A DNA stretch of 64,000 bases from Candidatus Symbiopectobacterium endolongispinus (GCF_018777385.1 NZ_JAFJYB010000002.1:310001-374000), one strand, 5' to 3'. Counted from the first letter of the stretch, positions 1 to 9,749 are shown. Made by a program: numbers and translations. The notes: generated by a model from the letters alone, not told the origin.

Positions 1-459
1 CAGGCATCCGTTACTGGCACGGTAAATACTGCTTCTGCGACTGCGTTCACCTGGAAAGAAATGAACGCGCTGAAGCACGCTGTTGACCCTGCCTATCGTT
101 CTGCACCTCAGGTTCGCTGGGCATTCAACGATGCCACTTTACAACTCGTTGAAGAGATGGGGGATAACCAAGGTCGTCCGCTGTGGTTGCCGTCTATTAT
201 TGGCGGGGCTCCTGCAACGGTGCTGAATGTTCCGTATGTAATAGATCAAGGGATCGCAACCCTTGCAGCGGGCAAAAAGTTTGTTTACTTCGGTGATTTT
301 AACCGCTTCATTGTTCGCCGCGTTGCTTATATGACGCTTAAGCGCTTGGTTGAGCGTTACGCCGAGTACGACCAGACTGCGTTCCTCGCGTTCCATCGCT
401 TTGACTGCGTCCTGGAAGATGTTGCAGCTATTAAGGTGCTAGTGGGCAAACCTGCATAA
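1..459 (+). CDS. Phage major capsid protein, HK97 family, C-terminal part
   Basis: The frame is open from base 1, so the start lies outside the window; about 152 codons are visible. The product would be the major head subunit of a lambdoid siphovirus. Recognition rests on the typical HK97-fold C-terminus: a segment around GRPLWLPSIIGGAP, a Y/F-rich strand (KKFVYFGDFNRFIVRR) and the final aromatic YDQTAFLAFHRFD stretch, followed by head-completion genes in the canonical order. A terminator follows directly. No damage is visible in this part. Family assignment is confident; the state of the N-terminal half is unknown. Confidence 0.85.
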   Translation, partial: QASVTGTVNTASATAFTWKEMNALKHAVDPAYRSAPQVRWAFNDATLQLVEEMGDNQGRPLWLPSIIGGAPATVLNVPYVIDQGIATLAAGKKFVYFGDFNRFIVRRVAYMTLKRLVERYAEYDQTAFLAFHRFDCVLEDVAAIKVLVGKPA

Positions 460-486
460 GGTTCGATCACCATCCTGACAACGAAC

Positions 487-507
487 ACCGCTTAGGCGGT
501 TTTTTTT
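487..507 (+). terminator. Rho-independent terminator after capsid gene
   Basis: A 5-bp stem ACCGC/GCGGT (487-491 with 496-500) with loop TTAG is followed by seven T. It sits 28 bp after the capsid stop and before the connector gene. Confidence 0.7.
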
Positions 508-549
508 ATGCCTGCAATCTGGTAACGGGTTGCAGGCGGAGTGCTTTCT

Positions 550-849
550 ATGGTTCCAACGATTGAGGAATTGCGCAATCAATGCCGAATAGACAGCGAT
601 GATGCCACCGAAGACCGGGCGCTTACGCTTTACTGTTCGGCGGCAAAGGGAAGGGCCGAGAATTATATTAACCGCAAGCTATATGACGATAAGGTGCTTG
701 AAAACGAAAGCTAAGGACTGGTTATCTCGTCGGATATCAAGTTGGCGCTGATGCTTGCGGTTGGATTTTGGTATGAGAATCGTGAGGCGCAGAGCCTGCC
801 AGCCGGATTTTTTTCCATTCTGGAGCCCTACAGGTTTATTCCGCTATGA
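550..849 (+). pseudogene. Head-tail connector (gp6-like), nonsense mutated
   Basis: ATG at 550 begins MVPTIEELRNQCRID, the usual start of gp6-like DNA-packaging/head-tail connector proteins (about 100 aa). The frame is interrupted by TAA at 712-714 after codon 54. It then reads on without shift through a helix typical of the family (IKLALMLAVGFWYENREA-like) to TGA at 847, which overlaps the next ATG at 846. Length (about 99 codons) and position after the capsid gene fit a connector. One base change would restore it. Confidence 0.75.
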
Positions 850-1190
850 ATATCGGGAAAATGCGCCACCGCGTCACCATCCAGAACTTCACCACAACCC
901 GCGATGCTGGTGGGCAACCCATCAAGACGTAGTTTGATGCTGCTACTGTGTGGGCCGAGGTCGCACCTATAAGCGGGCGTGAGCTGGTGACTTCAGGTGC
1001 GGTATCTGCTGAGGCGACGATCCGCGTGTGGATGCGTCATCGCCGTGATGTATCGGCGGCGTCACGGTTACTGTGCCTGAACGGGCCGTTTAAAGGCTTA
1101 ACGCTGGACATTATAGGGCCACCTATTCCAGACGGTAAGTGCACTCGACTGGAAATATTGTGCAAGCAGGGGGGGGTGAAGCGTGATTGA
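846..1190 (+). pseudogene. Phage head closure / head-tail adaptor protein, amber mutated
   Basis: ATG at 846 starts MNIGKMRHRVTIQNF, matching SPP1 gp16-like head-tail adaptors. TAG at 930-932 interrupts the frame after codon 28, where a tryptophan is plausible. The rest is intact and includes VWAEVAPISGREL and the C-terminal LNGPFKGLTLDIIGPP, ending at 1190 (114 codons, normal for the family). It overlaps the connector stop by 4 bp and the next gene start by 8 bp, as expected for translational coupling. Confidence 0.8.
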
Positions 1191-1540
1191 TTTCAACCTC
1201 GATTTTTCTGGCCTGAATGATATCGCCCGCGCTCCGGTTCGTACGGGGAAAATGCGTAAAAACGTTGTGGTGGTTACTCAGAAATCACGACGGAAAGGGG
1301 AAATCTCATCTGGCGTGCATGTTCGCGGTGTGAATCCAAGAACGGGTAACAGCGAGCGATAACACCATGAAGGCGAAAAACCCGCGCAATGTCTTTTACT
1401 GGCGCTTTGTCGAAATGGGTACGGTGAATATGCCTGCGCATCCTTTTGTTCGCCCCGCGTTTGACACAAGACAGGAGGAAGCAGCCAACGCCGCCATTGC
1501 TCTGGCAACCCGTGCGATTGATGAGGTGCTGAGTAAATGA
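1183..1540 (+). pseudogene. HK97 gp10-like tail completion protein, frameshifted by 4-bp duplication
   Basis: GTG at 1183 (VIDFNLDFSGLNDI) opens a frame that ends at TAA 1359-1361. The expected continuation (MKAKNPRNVFYWRF, then HPFVRPAFDTRQEEA) is in another frame and ends at TGA 1538. The break coincides with a tandem GCGA GCGA (1352-1359). Removing one copy restores a single frame of about 118 codons, normal for the gp10/lambda Z-like family. The product would close the tail at the head-proximal end. Confidence 0.75.
1352..1359 (+). repeat. 4-bp tandem duplication causing frameshift
   Basis: GCGA is present twice in tandem exactly at the frame break of the gp10-like gene; a single copy restores the frame. 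Confidence 0.8.
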
Positions 1541-1895
1541 CAGAAACCGATATTCATCCGCTACTCACCGGGATAGCAAACGGTAATGTTTATCCGTACA
1601 TCATTCCGCTGAATAGCGAGGGTGAGCCGGATATTGCACCGCCGTGGGTGGTGTTCTCATTTGTATCCCAACTATCCACTGATGTGCTGTGTGGTCCAGC
1701 AGAAACCGCATAGTCCGTTCAGTTTGATGTTTACGCCATAACCATCGCTCAGGCGCGCGATATTCGTAGCGCTGTTATTGCCGCGGTATCACCCCTCGCA
1801 CCGGCACATCAAATGCTCACTAAATGCTCACTCAGGAATTTGACACCGAAACTGCATTGTACCGGGCTACAGCAGAATTACAGTTTATCGACTAA
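1537..1895 (+). pseudogene. DUF3168-type tail completion protein (lambda U-like), amber plus 11-bp duplication
   Basis: ATG at 1537 overlaps the previous stop (ATGA). The protein starts MTETDIHPLLTGIANGNVY, typical of DUF3168 minor tail/terminator proteins. TAG at 1711-1713 interrupts before SVQFDVYAITIAQARD. A second lesion is an exact 11-bp tandem duplication at 1811-1832, after which the correct C-terminus (EFDTETALYRATAELQFID) is in another frame and ends at TAA 1893. Without both lesions the protein would have about 115 aa, normal for the family. Confidence 0.8.
1811..1832 (+). repeat. 11-bp tandem duplication in U-like gene
   Basis: AAATGCTCACT occurs twice head to tail (1811-1821 and 1822-1832). 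Removing one copy rejoins the reading frame. Confidence 0.85.
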
Positions 1896-1916
1896 TTCCA
1901 CACCATCACCATCCTG

Positions 1917-1939
1917 ACCCGCCATTGAGCGGGTTTTTT
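1917..1939 (+). terminator. Rho-independent terminator before tail tube gene
   Basis: Stem ACCCGC/GCGGGT (1917-1922 with 1929-1934) is followed by a T run. It separates the head-completion genes from the tail tube gene. Confidence 0.7.
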
Positions 1940-1954
1940 ATTTTGCAGACAGCC

Positions 1955-2665
1955 ATGTCATCACTGTTTGAAAAATCGCAGTTAACGAAAATTCTTATTT
2001 CGTCTCTGCCGGCAACAGCCGCAACAATGGACGCCGCGACCTACCTTGATCTGACGTGTACCATTAAAGAGGCGCAGTTCACTGGTGGTCAGAAACAGGA
2101 TATTGACGTTACTACCCTCTGCTCAACCGAGCAGGAGAACATTAACGGTCTGCCTGCGCAGTCTGAAATTTCGCTTTCGGGCAACTTTTACAAAAACCCG
2201 GCGCAGGATGCGTTACGTGATGCCTACGACAACGATACTACCTATGCCTTTCAGGTCATCTTCCCGTCTGGCAACGGCTTTAAATTTCTGGCCGAGGTGC
2301 GACAACATACCTGGTCTTCTGGGACTAATGGCGTGGTGACCGCGACGTTCTCGTTACGCCTCAAGGGTAAACCAACGCCGATCGATGCCGTCGCACCACT
2401 GGTATTAACTACCGATCTCTCTGCCACTCAAATGGTTACTGCGGGTTCAGCGCTAACACTCACAGTGGCGGCAAGTGGTGGCGTAACGCCATACACCTAT
2501 AAGTGGAAGAAAGGCGGTACCGTAGTGAGCGGCCAGACAGCCGCGACATTCAACAAGGCCAGCTCGGTTGCCGGTGATGCGGGTGTTTATACCTGTGAGG
2601 TGACAGACTCGGCACCATCGCCAGTCACGATCACATCCGCATCCTGTACCGTCACCATTAGCTAA
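1955..2665 (+). CDS. Major tail tube protein with C-terminal Ig-like domain
   Basis: This is the lambda V-type tail tube subunit, 236 aa from ATG 1955. An in-frame TTG at 1925 lies inside the terminator hairpin and is rejected. Residues 1-145 are the tube domain. Residues about 150-236 form a bacterial Ig-like domain with VTAGSALTLTVAASGG, YKWKKGGTVV and the closing AGVYTCEVTDS strand, as displayed on the surface of lambda-type tails. The gene is intact and is one of the few undamaged structural genes. It precedes the G/T chaperone gene, the standard order. Confidence 0.88.
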   Translation: MSSLFEKSQLTKILISSLPATAATMDAATYLDLTCTIKEAQFTGGQKQDIDVTTLCSTEQENINGLPAQSEISLSGNFYKNPAQDALRDAYDNDTTYAFQVIFPSGNGFKFLAEVRQHTWSSGTNGVVTATFSLRLKGKPTPIDAVAPLVLTTDLSATQMVTAGSALTLTVAASGGVTPYTYKWKKGGTVVSGQTAATFNKASSVAGDAGVYTCEVTDSAPSPVTITSASCTVTIS

Positions 2666-2681
2666 CCCGGAGCAACACCGC

Positions 2682-3352
2682 ATGGCAAAGAAAAGCATTA
2701 AATCCCTGGCGCTGGCTCCCGGTGCTGGCTTTCTCACGAAGGCTATCGAGGTTCCAGAGTGGGAAGGGTTAAAGTCATCCTGCGCGAGCCAAGCGCCGAG
2801 GCGTGGCTGCGCTGGCAGGATACGTTAAAAACCGACGAGGACAGCGAAGTGTTATATGTATCTGAACGCGCCCGCCGTAATCTTCACGCTGATGCTACGT
2901 TGTTTATCGATATTTTTCGTGATGAAGATGGCAAACCGGTATTTTCAGTTGCTGATACTGAAAGAGTTGAAAGCATTTATGGCCCTGTGCATAGTCGGTT
3001 ACTGCGCCAGGCGCTGGACATCATCCACGACGCGGAGATAGCCAAAAAAAAAGTAACTCAGCCTGGCATGCAGTTTTTGATGGCGCTGGCGCTCCGGCTG
3101 GGGCGCACGCTGTCAGAAATGCGTCAGACGATGACAGCCAGCGAGTTGATGATGTGGATTGAGTACGACAAACTTTCCCCCATCAGTGATGCTCGTGGAG
3201 ATATTCAAACGGCGCAGATCGTCAGTGCAGTATATGGCGCTCAGGGGGTAAAAGTGCCACTTACTGACGCTATGCTTGACTGGTCAGGCAAGGAAGAAGA
3301 CGCTGACCCGTTTGGCAATCTGGAGGCGTTTCTTTCTCAGGCAGCTATGTAG
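2682..3352 (+). pseudogene. Tail assembly chaperone G/T, frameshifted and fused
   Basis: ATG at 2682 gives MAKKSIKSLALAPGAGF, the usual G-type start, but that frame is lost near 2760-2768. The rest of G (VKVILREPSAEAWLRW, then RLLRQALDIIHDAEIA) is in the -1 frame, consistent with a one-base deletion. G-type proteins are extended by a T part through a programmed -1 slip. Here an A9 run (3044-3052) lets one frame run straight into the T part (MQFLMALALRLGRTL, then MTASELMMWIEYDKLSP) up to TAG 3350. With A8 the frame would stop at once (AAG TAA), so the regulated G/GT ratio has probably been lost as well. Confidence 0.75.
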
Positions 3353-3409
3353 TGATCTCGAAGTTGGCCGATGTTAATGTATCATCACTTAACACCAACA
3401 GGAGTGACG

Positions 3410-3697
3410 ATGAAAAAGATAATCGGTATTCTATGTATGTTATTAACTTCTTATAGTTATGCCAGTGCAGTTCTCCAGCCTAGTGAATTAAAAGTTTTTG
3501 TTGAGAGCGCCTGTTCTGAGCAAACTAATAAAGAAGCGTGCGCAAAGTCGCTCTATAAATTTATGGGTTATGCACAAGCAAATGATGATTATTTTATGTA
3601 ATGCCAAAAACTAAAAAGCTCTGGCATGTCGATTAACAAAGATGCCTGCCAACAATCCAAAGAACTGAGAGACTTCATTGAAGCTAACGCCAATTAA
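3410..3697 (+). pseudogene. Small secreted cysteine-containing protein, nonsense mutated
   Basis: ATG at 3410 follows a good AGGAG. It encodes a signal peptide (MKKIIGILCMLLTSYSYASA) and a short cysteine-bearing mature part. TAA at 3599-3601 interrupts after codon 63; the same frame then continues to TAA 3695 with two more cysteine-containing segments (about 95 aa in total). I do not recognise the family. Its place between the chaperone and tape-measure genes, flanked by its own terminator and of lower GC than its neighbours, is typical of an accessory 'moron' gene. An in-frame ATG at 3371 lacks a ribosome site. Confidence 0.55.
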
Positions 3698-3719
3698 AAG
3701 TTGTATTTCTTTTCATAAT

Positions 3720-3742
3720 AACCTGTTCCGGCAGGTTTTTTT
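3720..3742 (+). terminator. Rho-independent terminator before tape measure gene
   Basis: Stem AACCTG/CAGGTT (3720-3725 with 3732-3737) is followed by a T run. It closes the small secreted-protein unit. Confidence 0.75.
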
Positions 3743-3759
3743 ATATTTAGGGAAAACAA

Positions 3760-6700
3760 ATGGCAACCCTGCGTGAATTAATCATTAAAATCTCTGCCAA
3801 TTCACAGTCATTTCAATCAGAAATTTCTCGCGCTTCTCGCATGGGTAGTGATTATTATAAAACCATGCAAAGTGGTGGTCGTCAGGCAGCAGCAGCTTCC
3901 CGTGAAAGCCAGAAAGCATTGGCGGAAGTGAATGCTAAACTTGTCTCGGTAAAGTCTACCGCCTTGGGAATGGCTGGTGCGTTGGCGGGTGCATTTGCTA
4001 CTGGAAATCTTATTAATTTGGCCGACCAGTGGAATATGGTCAATGCGAGGCTTAAACAGGCGTCGATATCTACGCAAGACTTTACCAGTAATCAGGCTGC
4101 GTTGATGGCGCTTAGCCAAAGAACGGGTACCGCTTTTGCAGATAATGCAGGGTTATTTGCCCGCTCGGCCGCTTCACTGCGTGAATACGGTTACTCATTG
4201 CAAGATGCATTAAAAGTTACCGAAGCATTGGCTACCGGCCTTAAACTTTCTGGTGCAGGTGTTCAGGAATCCAGTTCTGTTATCACCCAATTCAGTCAGG
4301 CACTGGCGCAAGGTGTTTTGCGTGGTGAAGAGTTCAACTCTGTAAACGAAAATGGTGATCTGGTTATCCGTGCGTTGGCGGCAGGAATGGGCGTTGCACG
4401 TAAAGACCTCAAGGCGATGGCTGATGACGGGAAACTGACTGCTGATAAGGTAGTGCGTGCATTAATCAGCCAGCTTGGGGCGATGCAAAAAGAGTTTGAG
4501 GCTATGCCTGCTACCGTTGGCGGCTCGGTAACGAAGGTGCAAAACGCTTTCCAACAATGGGTAGGCGGAGTTAATCAGACATCCGGCGTGACGGCTACCT
4601 TATCGGGAACGTTGGATAAACTGGCGGGCAATATTGATGATGTAGCGACCGCTGCTGGCGTGCTGGTGGCCGTGGGAGCCGCTCGGTATTTTGGTAGTAT
4701 GGCTTTAGGTGCCTCTAGCGCTACCGCAAAGATCATTGACCTGCGAAAAGAGCAAATCAGCGCAGCAGCTGCACAACTTAACGCTGCACAAATGGTGCAG
4801 AGAAAGGCCGTGGCAGACGCGGAAGCGGCAGTATCGGCGTATAACCTTGCCGTTGCAGAAGCAAATGTAGCGAAGGGCTCTAATGCCTCAATGATCGCTA
4901 CGCAGAATTTAACAAATAAGCGTAGCGCAATGATTGCGGCCAACGCTGCATTAATAAACTCAAATCGCGCCGTAGCTGCATCTGAGGCATCTGTTAATGG
5001 GTTAACATCCGCATCAAGCGTAGCAATGAGTGGATTGAAATCACTTGGTGGATTACTTGGTGGGAGGTATTGTGATGCTTGGAGCGACCGCATGGTACGC
5101 TTTTTATCAACAGCAGGAACAGGCGCGACAATCTGCACAAGATTATTCCCGCACAATAGATGAAATTCGGCAGAAGTCAGGGGCTATGAGCCTAACTGAT
5201 GCGGCCGACAATCGTAAGAAAGCGGAGGCGTCACTTGCAGAACAAAACCGCCTAATTGTAGATCAGCAAAATAAAGTCCGCGCACTAAAAAGGGACATTG
5301 ATACTTTAAATGAAGCCAAAATCAATCCCGCATATAAAGGCACGCTCAATGAAGCAGATATTACTAATGGCATTGCCACAGCAACTGCAAAATTAGCCGT
5401 TGAGCGAGCCAGATTGAATCAATTGCAAGGAAAGGCGCAAAGCATACAGGAGGCTTTGGAGAGTCTTGAATACCGTAGAGTATCGCTTATTAGGCAGCAA
5501 GCCGCAGAGCAAAACGCGATTACTCAATCCTTACGACGAATGAACGGCCAGCACTCTGAGTTTAACCGTCTGTTATCCTTGGGCAATGATCTATTGTCTG
5601 CTCGGCAGGGAAACGCGCTATTCCCGTTTAGAACCCCCGATGCCACACTAACCGACAAAAAAAGGATGCATTGGAGAAAAGCCGCCAGGATCTGGAGGTT
5701 TCAAAACTTAAAGGCGAGGCAAAAGAGCTTAAGCGACTCGGTTTTTCAGCTGATGAGTTGTGATTAACCAATATTCCGGCCAACCAAACGGCACGGCAAG
5801 AATATATCAATAACCGCTTGGCTGAATGGCGAAATAATGAAGCCAACAAACCTCAGAAAAAGGGACCAAAAACCGACGAAGAAAAAGCAGTCGATACCTA
5901 TGACCGGCTAGTTAAGCAACAACGTGAACGGCTGGCGCTGGGAAGTTCAAACACAGAATTGGCAAAAATGGCGTATAAAACCTCTCAGGGTGAATTATCG
6001 ACCCTTTCCAGCATTCAAAAACAGGAGTTGGCAAGAAATGCCGCTTTGATAGATCAGGCGGAAATACGGAAAAAGGCAGTTGAATACGAGAATGGACTGA
6101 TTGATTCAAATGCCAATGCAAAGGCGGCTAACGACGCTAACCTTATCGGTTTCGGTGAGGGTTCCCTCGTTCGTGAGCGTATGCAGGAAATGATCAGCAT
6201 CCGCCGCGAGTTTATCCAGAAAGATGATGAGCTACGGCGTCAGCATAAGGCTGGTGAAATTGATGATGAGTTTTTCAATCGAGCCATTGCCATGAATAAG
6301 CGCTATCTGGATAAACGTCTGAGTGACCAGCAGATGTATTACACCTCATTGGATGACCAGCGCAATAACTGGATGGGGGGCATGCGTGACGGTTTTGTCG
6401 ATTGGGCTGATGAGGCGACAGATTACGCTACTCAGGCGTCACAGGGCATGAAAACGGCCATGAGTGGTGCGGTTGGCTCCATCACTGAAATGCTCAACGG
6501 TAATGTTAATAGCTGGAAAGATTGGGGCGTGAGCGTCCTTAAAATTATCGAAAACGTACTAGTCAACATGGCGGTGGCAAACGCAGCCAGTTCTGCCAGT
6601 AGCATGTTTGGTAGCCTGTTTAGTGCTGGCGCATCAGCGTCTTCAGGTGCTGCGTCGGCGTCAAGCAATACTTTTACCACTGGCGCATACAATAATCTCT

Positions 6701-7096
6701 CATTCAATGCTCTGGGTGGTGTTTATCAGTCACCGTCGCTAAGTGCATACAGTGGTGGTGTATACAGTACACCACAGCTTTTTGCGTTTGCTAAAGGTGC
6801 AGGGGTGTTTGGTGAGGCCGGGCCAGAGGCCATTATGCCGCTGACACGAGCTGCAAATGGTTCTCTTGGCGTAAGGGCGATCATGCCAGATACCTCAGCA
6901 TTGGCCGGCGGTGATCCTCATGTGACGGTAAATATTTCCAGCGACTGGCAAGCAACCCAAACATCGACACCAGGCTATGAACAGTTTGGGCATGAAATTG
7001 GCCAGTTTGTCGATCAGCGGTTCAAAGTCTTGTTGCAGAAAGAAATGGGGCAGGGAAGAAGTCTGAATGCAGCAATGAAAGGAAGGAGGGGGGTAA
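3760..7096 (+). pseudogene. Tape measure protein (lambda H-like), multiply disrupted
   Basis: The gene encodes a tail-length ruler of about 1,110 aa starting MATLRELIIKISANSQSF. The N-terminal tape-measure domain (roughly residues 60-270) is in the first frame. The frame is lost near 5064, where the membrane segment (IVMLGATAWYAFYQ) continues in the second frame. It is lost again at an A7 run near 5656-5662 (A8 would keep frame), and a TGA at 5761 follows in the third frame. The alanine/serine-rich C-terminus then runs to 7093. The expected stop TAA (7094-7096) is out of frame because the G run at 7088-7093 has six G, so the last part reads straight into gene M. Confidence 0.88.
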
Positions 7097-7452
7097 TGGC
7101 TATCGAAACATTCAGCTTTTACCCTCGCGTCAATCCAGAGGGGGCATTTACACAGCGAACCCGATCGATACAGTTCGGTGACGGGTACACACAGCGGGCA
7201 GGCGACGGGATTAACGGTGAGTTACAAAGTTGGCCGTTAACGTTTGTTGGCAATCAGGCACATATTCAGCCGATCATTGCATTCCTGCGTCGCCATAAGG
7301 GCTATAACGCATTTCAATGGGTAAACCCGCTTGCTGAGTTAGGGTTGTACTGCTGCCCTGATGGGTTTAACGTTACCGCGATGGGTAAAAACAGTCGCAG
7401 CGATCAGGTGTTTCAACTTACAGCAACGTTTGTCACTGCTTACCATCCATAA
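7096..7452 (+). CDS. Phage minor tail protein M
   Basis: From ATG 7096 the protein has 118 aa and starts MAIETFSFYPRVNPEGAF. It is the lambda M-type minor tail protein that joins tube and tip (FGDGYTQRAGDGINGE, then PLTFVGN and FNVTAMGKNSRSD near the end). The coding region is intact, but the upstream frame of the tape-measure gene is open into it through a six-G run, so a translational fusion is possible. It may still be made independently, with the purine-rich GGAAGGAGG acting as ribosome site. Confidence 0.8.
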   Translation: MAIETFSFYPRVNPEGAFTQRTRSIQFGDGYTQRAGDGINGELQSWPLTFVGNQAHIQPIIAFLRRHKGYNAFQWVNPLAELGLYCCPDGFNVTAMGKNSRSDQVFQLTATFVTAYHP

Positions 7453-7464
7453 TCAAGGTTAATC

Positions 7465-8216
7465 ATGGCTATAAACACCGACTCCCAAAAACTGGAGCCG
7501 GGCAATCGCGTGCGCCTGTTTGAAGTGGATTGCACGGCATTTGATGGCCCGGAATTGTATTTTCACAGTCATGCTATCGCTCATACCTCAGAGGAAATTG
7601 AGGCGACTGGTGACGATGAAGCAAAGATACTCGCCAAATCTATCTGGTGGCAGGGCAAAGAGTATAAAGCCTGGCCAACGCAGGTTGAGGGCTGGAAATG
7701 ACCAGTGATGGCAGTGCCCCGACGCCCACACTGGCGGTGGGTAATATCGATGGCACCATTACCGCGCTTTGTCTGGCCTATCAGAACCTGGCACAAGCGA
7801 CGGTACTGGTTCACACCACATTTGCACACTATCTTGATGCGCGAAATTTTCCTGAAGGTAACGCCGACGCCGATCCAACGCAGGAGCGGCTAGAGGTCTG
7901 GTATATCGATAGCAAAACCGCAGAAGACGACGAATCAGTCAGCTTCAAATTGTCATCACCGGCAGACCTGCAAGGCATCATGATCCCCACAAGGCAGATA
8001 CACAGTCTGTGTACCTGGTGTATACGCGGCCAGTATCGGGGGGCATCCTGTGGTTATACCGGCACAAACTATTTTGATGCAGATGGCAATCCTGTTGACG
8101 ATCCGGCGCTGGATGAATGTTCGGGGCTACTTTCAACCGGCTGCGAGCTGCGTTTTGGCAAAGATGCTGGATTACCGTTCGGCGGTTTTCCCGGCTCCGC
8201 GCTGATTAAGAGGTGA
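7465..8216 (+). pseudogene. Phage minor tail protein L, one-base frameshift
   Basis: This is the lambda L homologue (about 250 aa), which binds an iron-sulfur cluster in the tail tip. The first 78 codons (MAINTDSQKLEPGNRVRLFE) end at TGA 7699-7701. The rest is in the next frame and starts MTSDGSAPTPTLAVGN at 7698. Restoring one G at TGG(G)AA near 7694 would join them. The four cysteines expected for the cluster are present in the second part (CTWC, GASCGY and the DEC/GCELRFG pair). Translation of the second part from the overlapping ATG is possible, but without the N-terminal domain. Confidence 0.78.
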
Positions 8217-8219
8217 ATA

Positions 8220-8947
8220 GTGAAACTGAGCAAATTAATCATTACAGAAATACTGGCCCACGCTGAGCACGTCTATCCGTATGAGGCGTGTGGGCTGATT
8301 GTGCAGTGCGGCCGGAAACAGCGTTACGTGCGCGGCCGCAATCAGGCGCTGGAGCCGGAAGACATTTCACGATGAACCCGGAGGATTACGCGGAAGCAGA
8401 GGATAGCGGGGCCATCATTGCCATTGTTCACAGTCATCCTGACGCTACCACGCAACCAAGCCATGTTGATCAGGCCGAGTGTGATGTGTCGCAACTGCCT
8501 TGGGTGATAGTCAGTTGGCCGGAGGGGGATATTCGTACCATTATGCCAACGGAGGGTATCAAGCCGTTGCTGGGGCGTTCTTTTGTGCACGGTATCTGGG
8601 ATTGCTATGCCATTGTGCGTGACTGGTATCTGTTGGAGCGAAGCATAACGCTGCCCAATTTTGAACGTTCAGATGGATGGTGGGAGCGGGGAGAGAACCT
8701 TTATATTAAAAATTATGCTGATGCAGGAGGTGTTGCAGTCAATGACGCGTTGCAGGTCGGTGACGTAATCATTATGTAAGTGCGCTCCAGCGAGCCGAAT
8801 CATGCTGGCGTCTACGTTGGCAACTGTGAAATAATCCATCACATGTACAACCAGTTAAGCCAGAAAGTGCCCTACGGCGGCTACTGGTTGGACAGGACCA
8901 TAACCCGCCTGCGTTATACGGGAGGCGTTAATGTCGGTAGCGATTGA
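8220..8947 (+). pseudogene. Phage tail assembly protein K, frameshift and nonsense
   Basis: This is a lambda K-type protein with an N-terminal JAB/MPN peptidase domain and a C-terminal NlpC/P60 domain. GTG at 8220 starts VKLSKLIITEILAHAEHVYP. The frame is lost near 8366 (one missing C). In the following frame the HSHPD zinc motif, the NlpC/P60 cysteine (GIWDCYAIVRDWY) and the downstream histidine region (NHAGVYVGNCEIIHHM) are recognisable. TAA at 8777-8779 cuts the catalytic domain between Cys and His. The gene ends at TGA 8945, overlapping gene I. Confidence 0.85.
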
Positions 8948-9533
8948 GTATCAACCCCTGAAAACCATTCGTTTATACGGGGTGTTGGGGGCAACCTTCG
9001 GCCGTGTGCACCGTCTGGCGGTTGAAAGCCGTCAGGAAGCTATCGAGGCGCTCAGCGTAATCATCCCCGGCTTTGAAAAGTTCCTGCTGACCAGCAAGGC
9101 GCGGGGGTTAACTTACGCAGTATTTGACGACAAGCGAAACCTTGATCGTGATGAGCTGGATTTCGGCATAAGCCATGAAATCCGTATTGCTCCTGTAATT
9201 ATTGGGAGCAAAAAGGCGGGGTTGTTTCAAACTATCCTCGGCGTCACATTGCTGGCCATCGGCACTTTTGCTCCCTGGGGTGCTGCGTTGTGGGCAAGCG
9301 ATTTGGTTGGTGCAATAGGGATATCAATGGCGATCGGCGGGATAGTTCAAATGCTCACCCCGATGCAAGGGGGGCTTTCAGTGCGCGAATCCCCCGATAA
9401 CAAACCCTCCTACGCTTTCGGTGGACCGGTTAACTCCATCGCTCATGGTAATCCGGTGCCTATCCTATATGGCCGTCGCCGAATCGGTGGTGCAATTATC
9501 TCAGCTGGTATTTACGCAGAGGATCAACAATAG
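8931..9533 (+). CDS. Phage tail assembly protein I
   Basis: This is a lambda I-type protein of 200 aa from ATG 8931, starting MSVAIEYQPLKTIRLYG, which overlaps the end of K by 17 bp. The N-terminal half is soluble. Residues about 100-145 form hydrophobic segments (LGVTLLAIGTF, then GISMAIGGIVQML), and the end has the PILYGRRRIGGAIISAG motif typical of gene I. The gene is intact although K upstream and J downstream are broken. In lambda, I is needed for tail tip assembly together with J, L and K. Confidence 0.85.
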   Translation: MSVAIEYQPLKTIRLYGVLGATFGRVHRLAVESRQEAIEALSVIIPGFEKFLLTSKARGLTYAVFDDKRNLDRDELDFGISHEIRIAPVIIGSKKAGLFQTILGVTLLAIGTFAPWGAALWASDLVGAIGISMAIGGIVQMLTPMQGGLSVRESPDNKPSYAFGGPVNSIAHGNPVPILYGRRRIGGAIISAGIYAEDQQ

Positions 9534-9541
9534 GAATTATC

Positions 9542-9748
9542 ATGTAAGAAAAATACGTTATTAAAAATTCAACCAGATTGTATGTCGGCAATTTATTAAT
9601 TGGCGAGGATGTAACCTTTGTTAATAAACTCGCCATCGCAAAAACATTTGCCAATGATTTATCGGCTAATGAATTTGTTGAATCCAAAGGTCTGACTGAT
9701 GTTGAGGTTAAAAAGGTCAGCGTAACCGTAATGATTGAAGAGGTGTGA
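9542..9748 (+). pseudogene. Small phage protein killed at codon 2
   Basis: ATG at 9542 is followed at once by TAA (9545). The same frame then runs for 66 codons (EKYVIKNSTRLYVGNLLIGE, then DLSANEFVESKGLTDVEVKK) to TGA 9746. The protein-like composition and position right after gene I indicate a former small gene, possibly started ATG CAA. Function unknown. An undetected alternative start cannot be excluded, but no ATG or GTG with a good ribosome site lies early in the frame. Confidence 0.45.
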
Positions 9749-9749
9749 T

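Noticed and set aside
1925-1954. TTG start for the tail tube gene at 1925
   Set aside because: It falls inside the terminator hairpin; ATG 1955 gives the family-like start.
7698-8216. Gene L as two separate, translationally coupled genes (ATGA overlap)
   Set aside because: Lambda L is one protein of this combined length, and one missing G at the junction explains the split. An independent second gene would lack the N-terminal domain.
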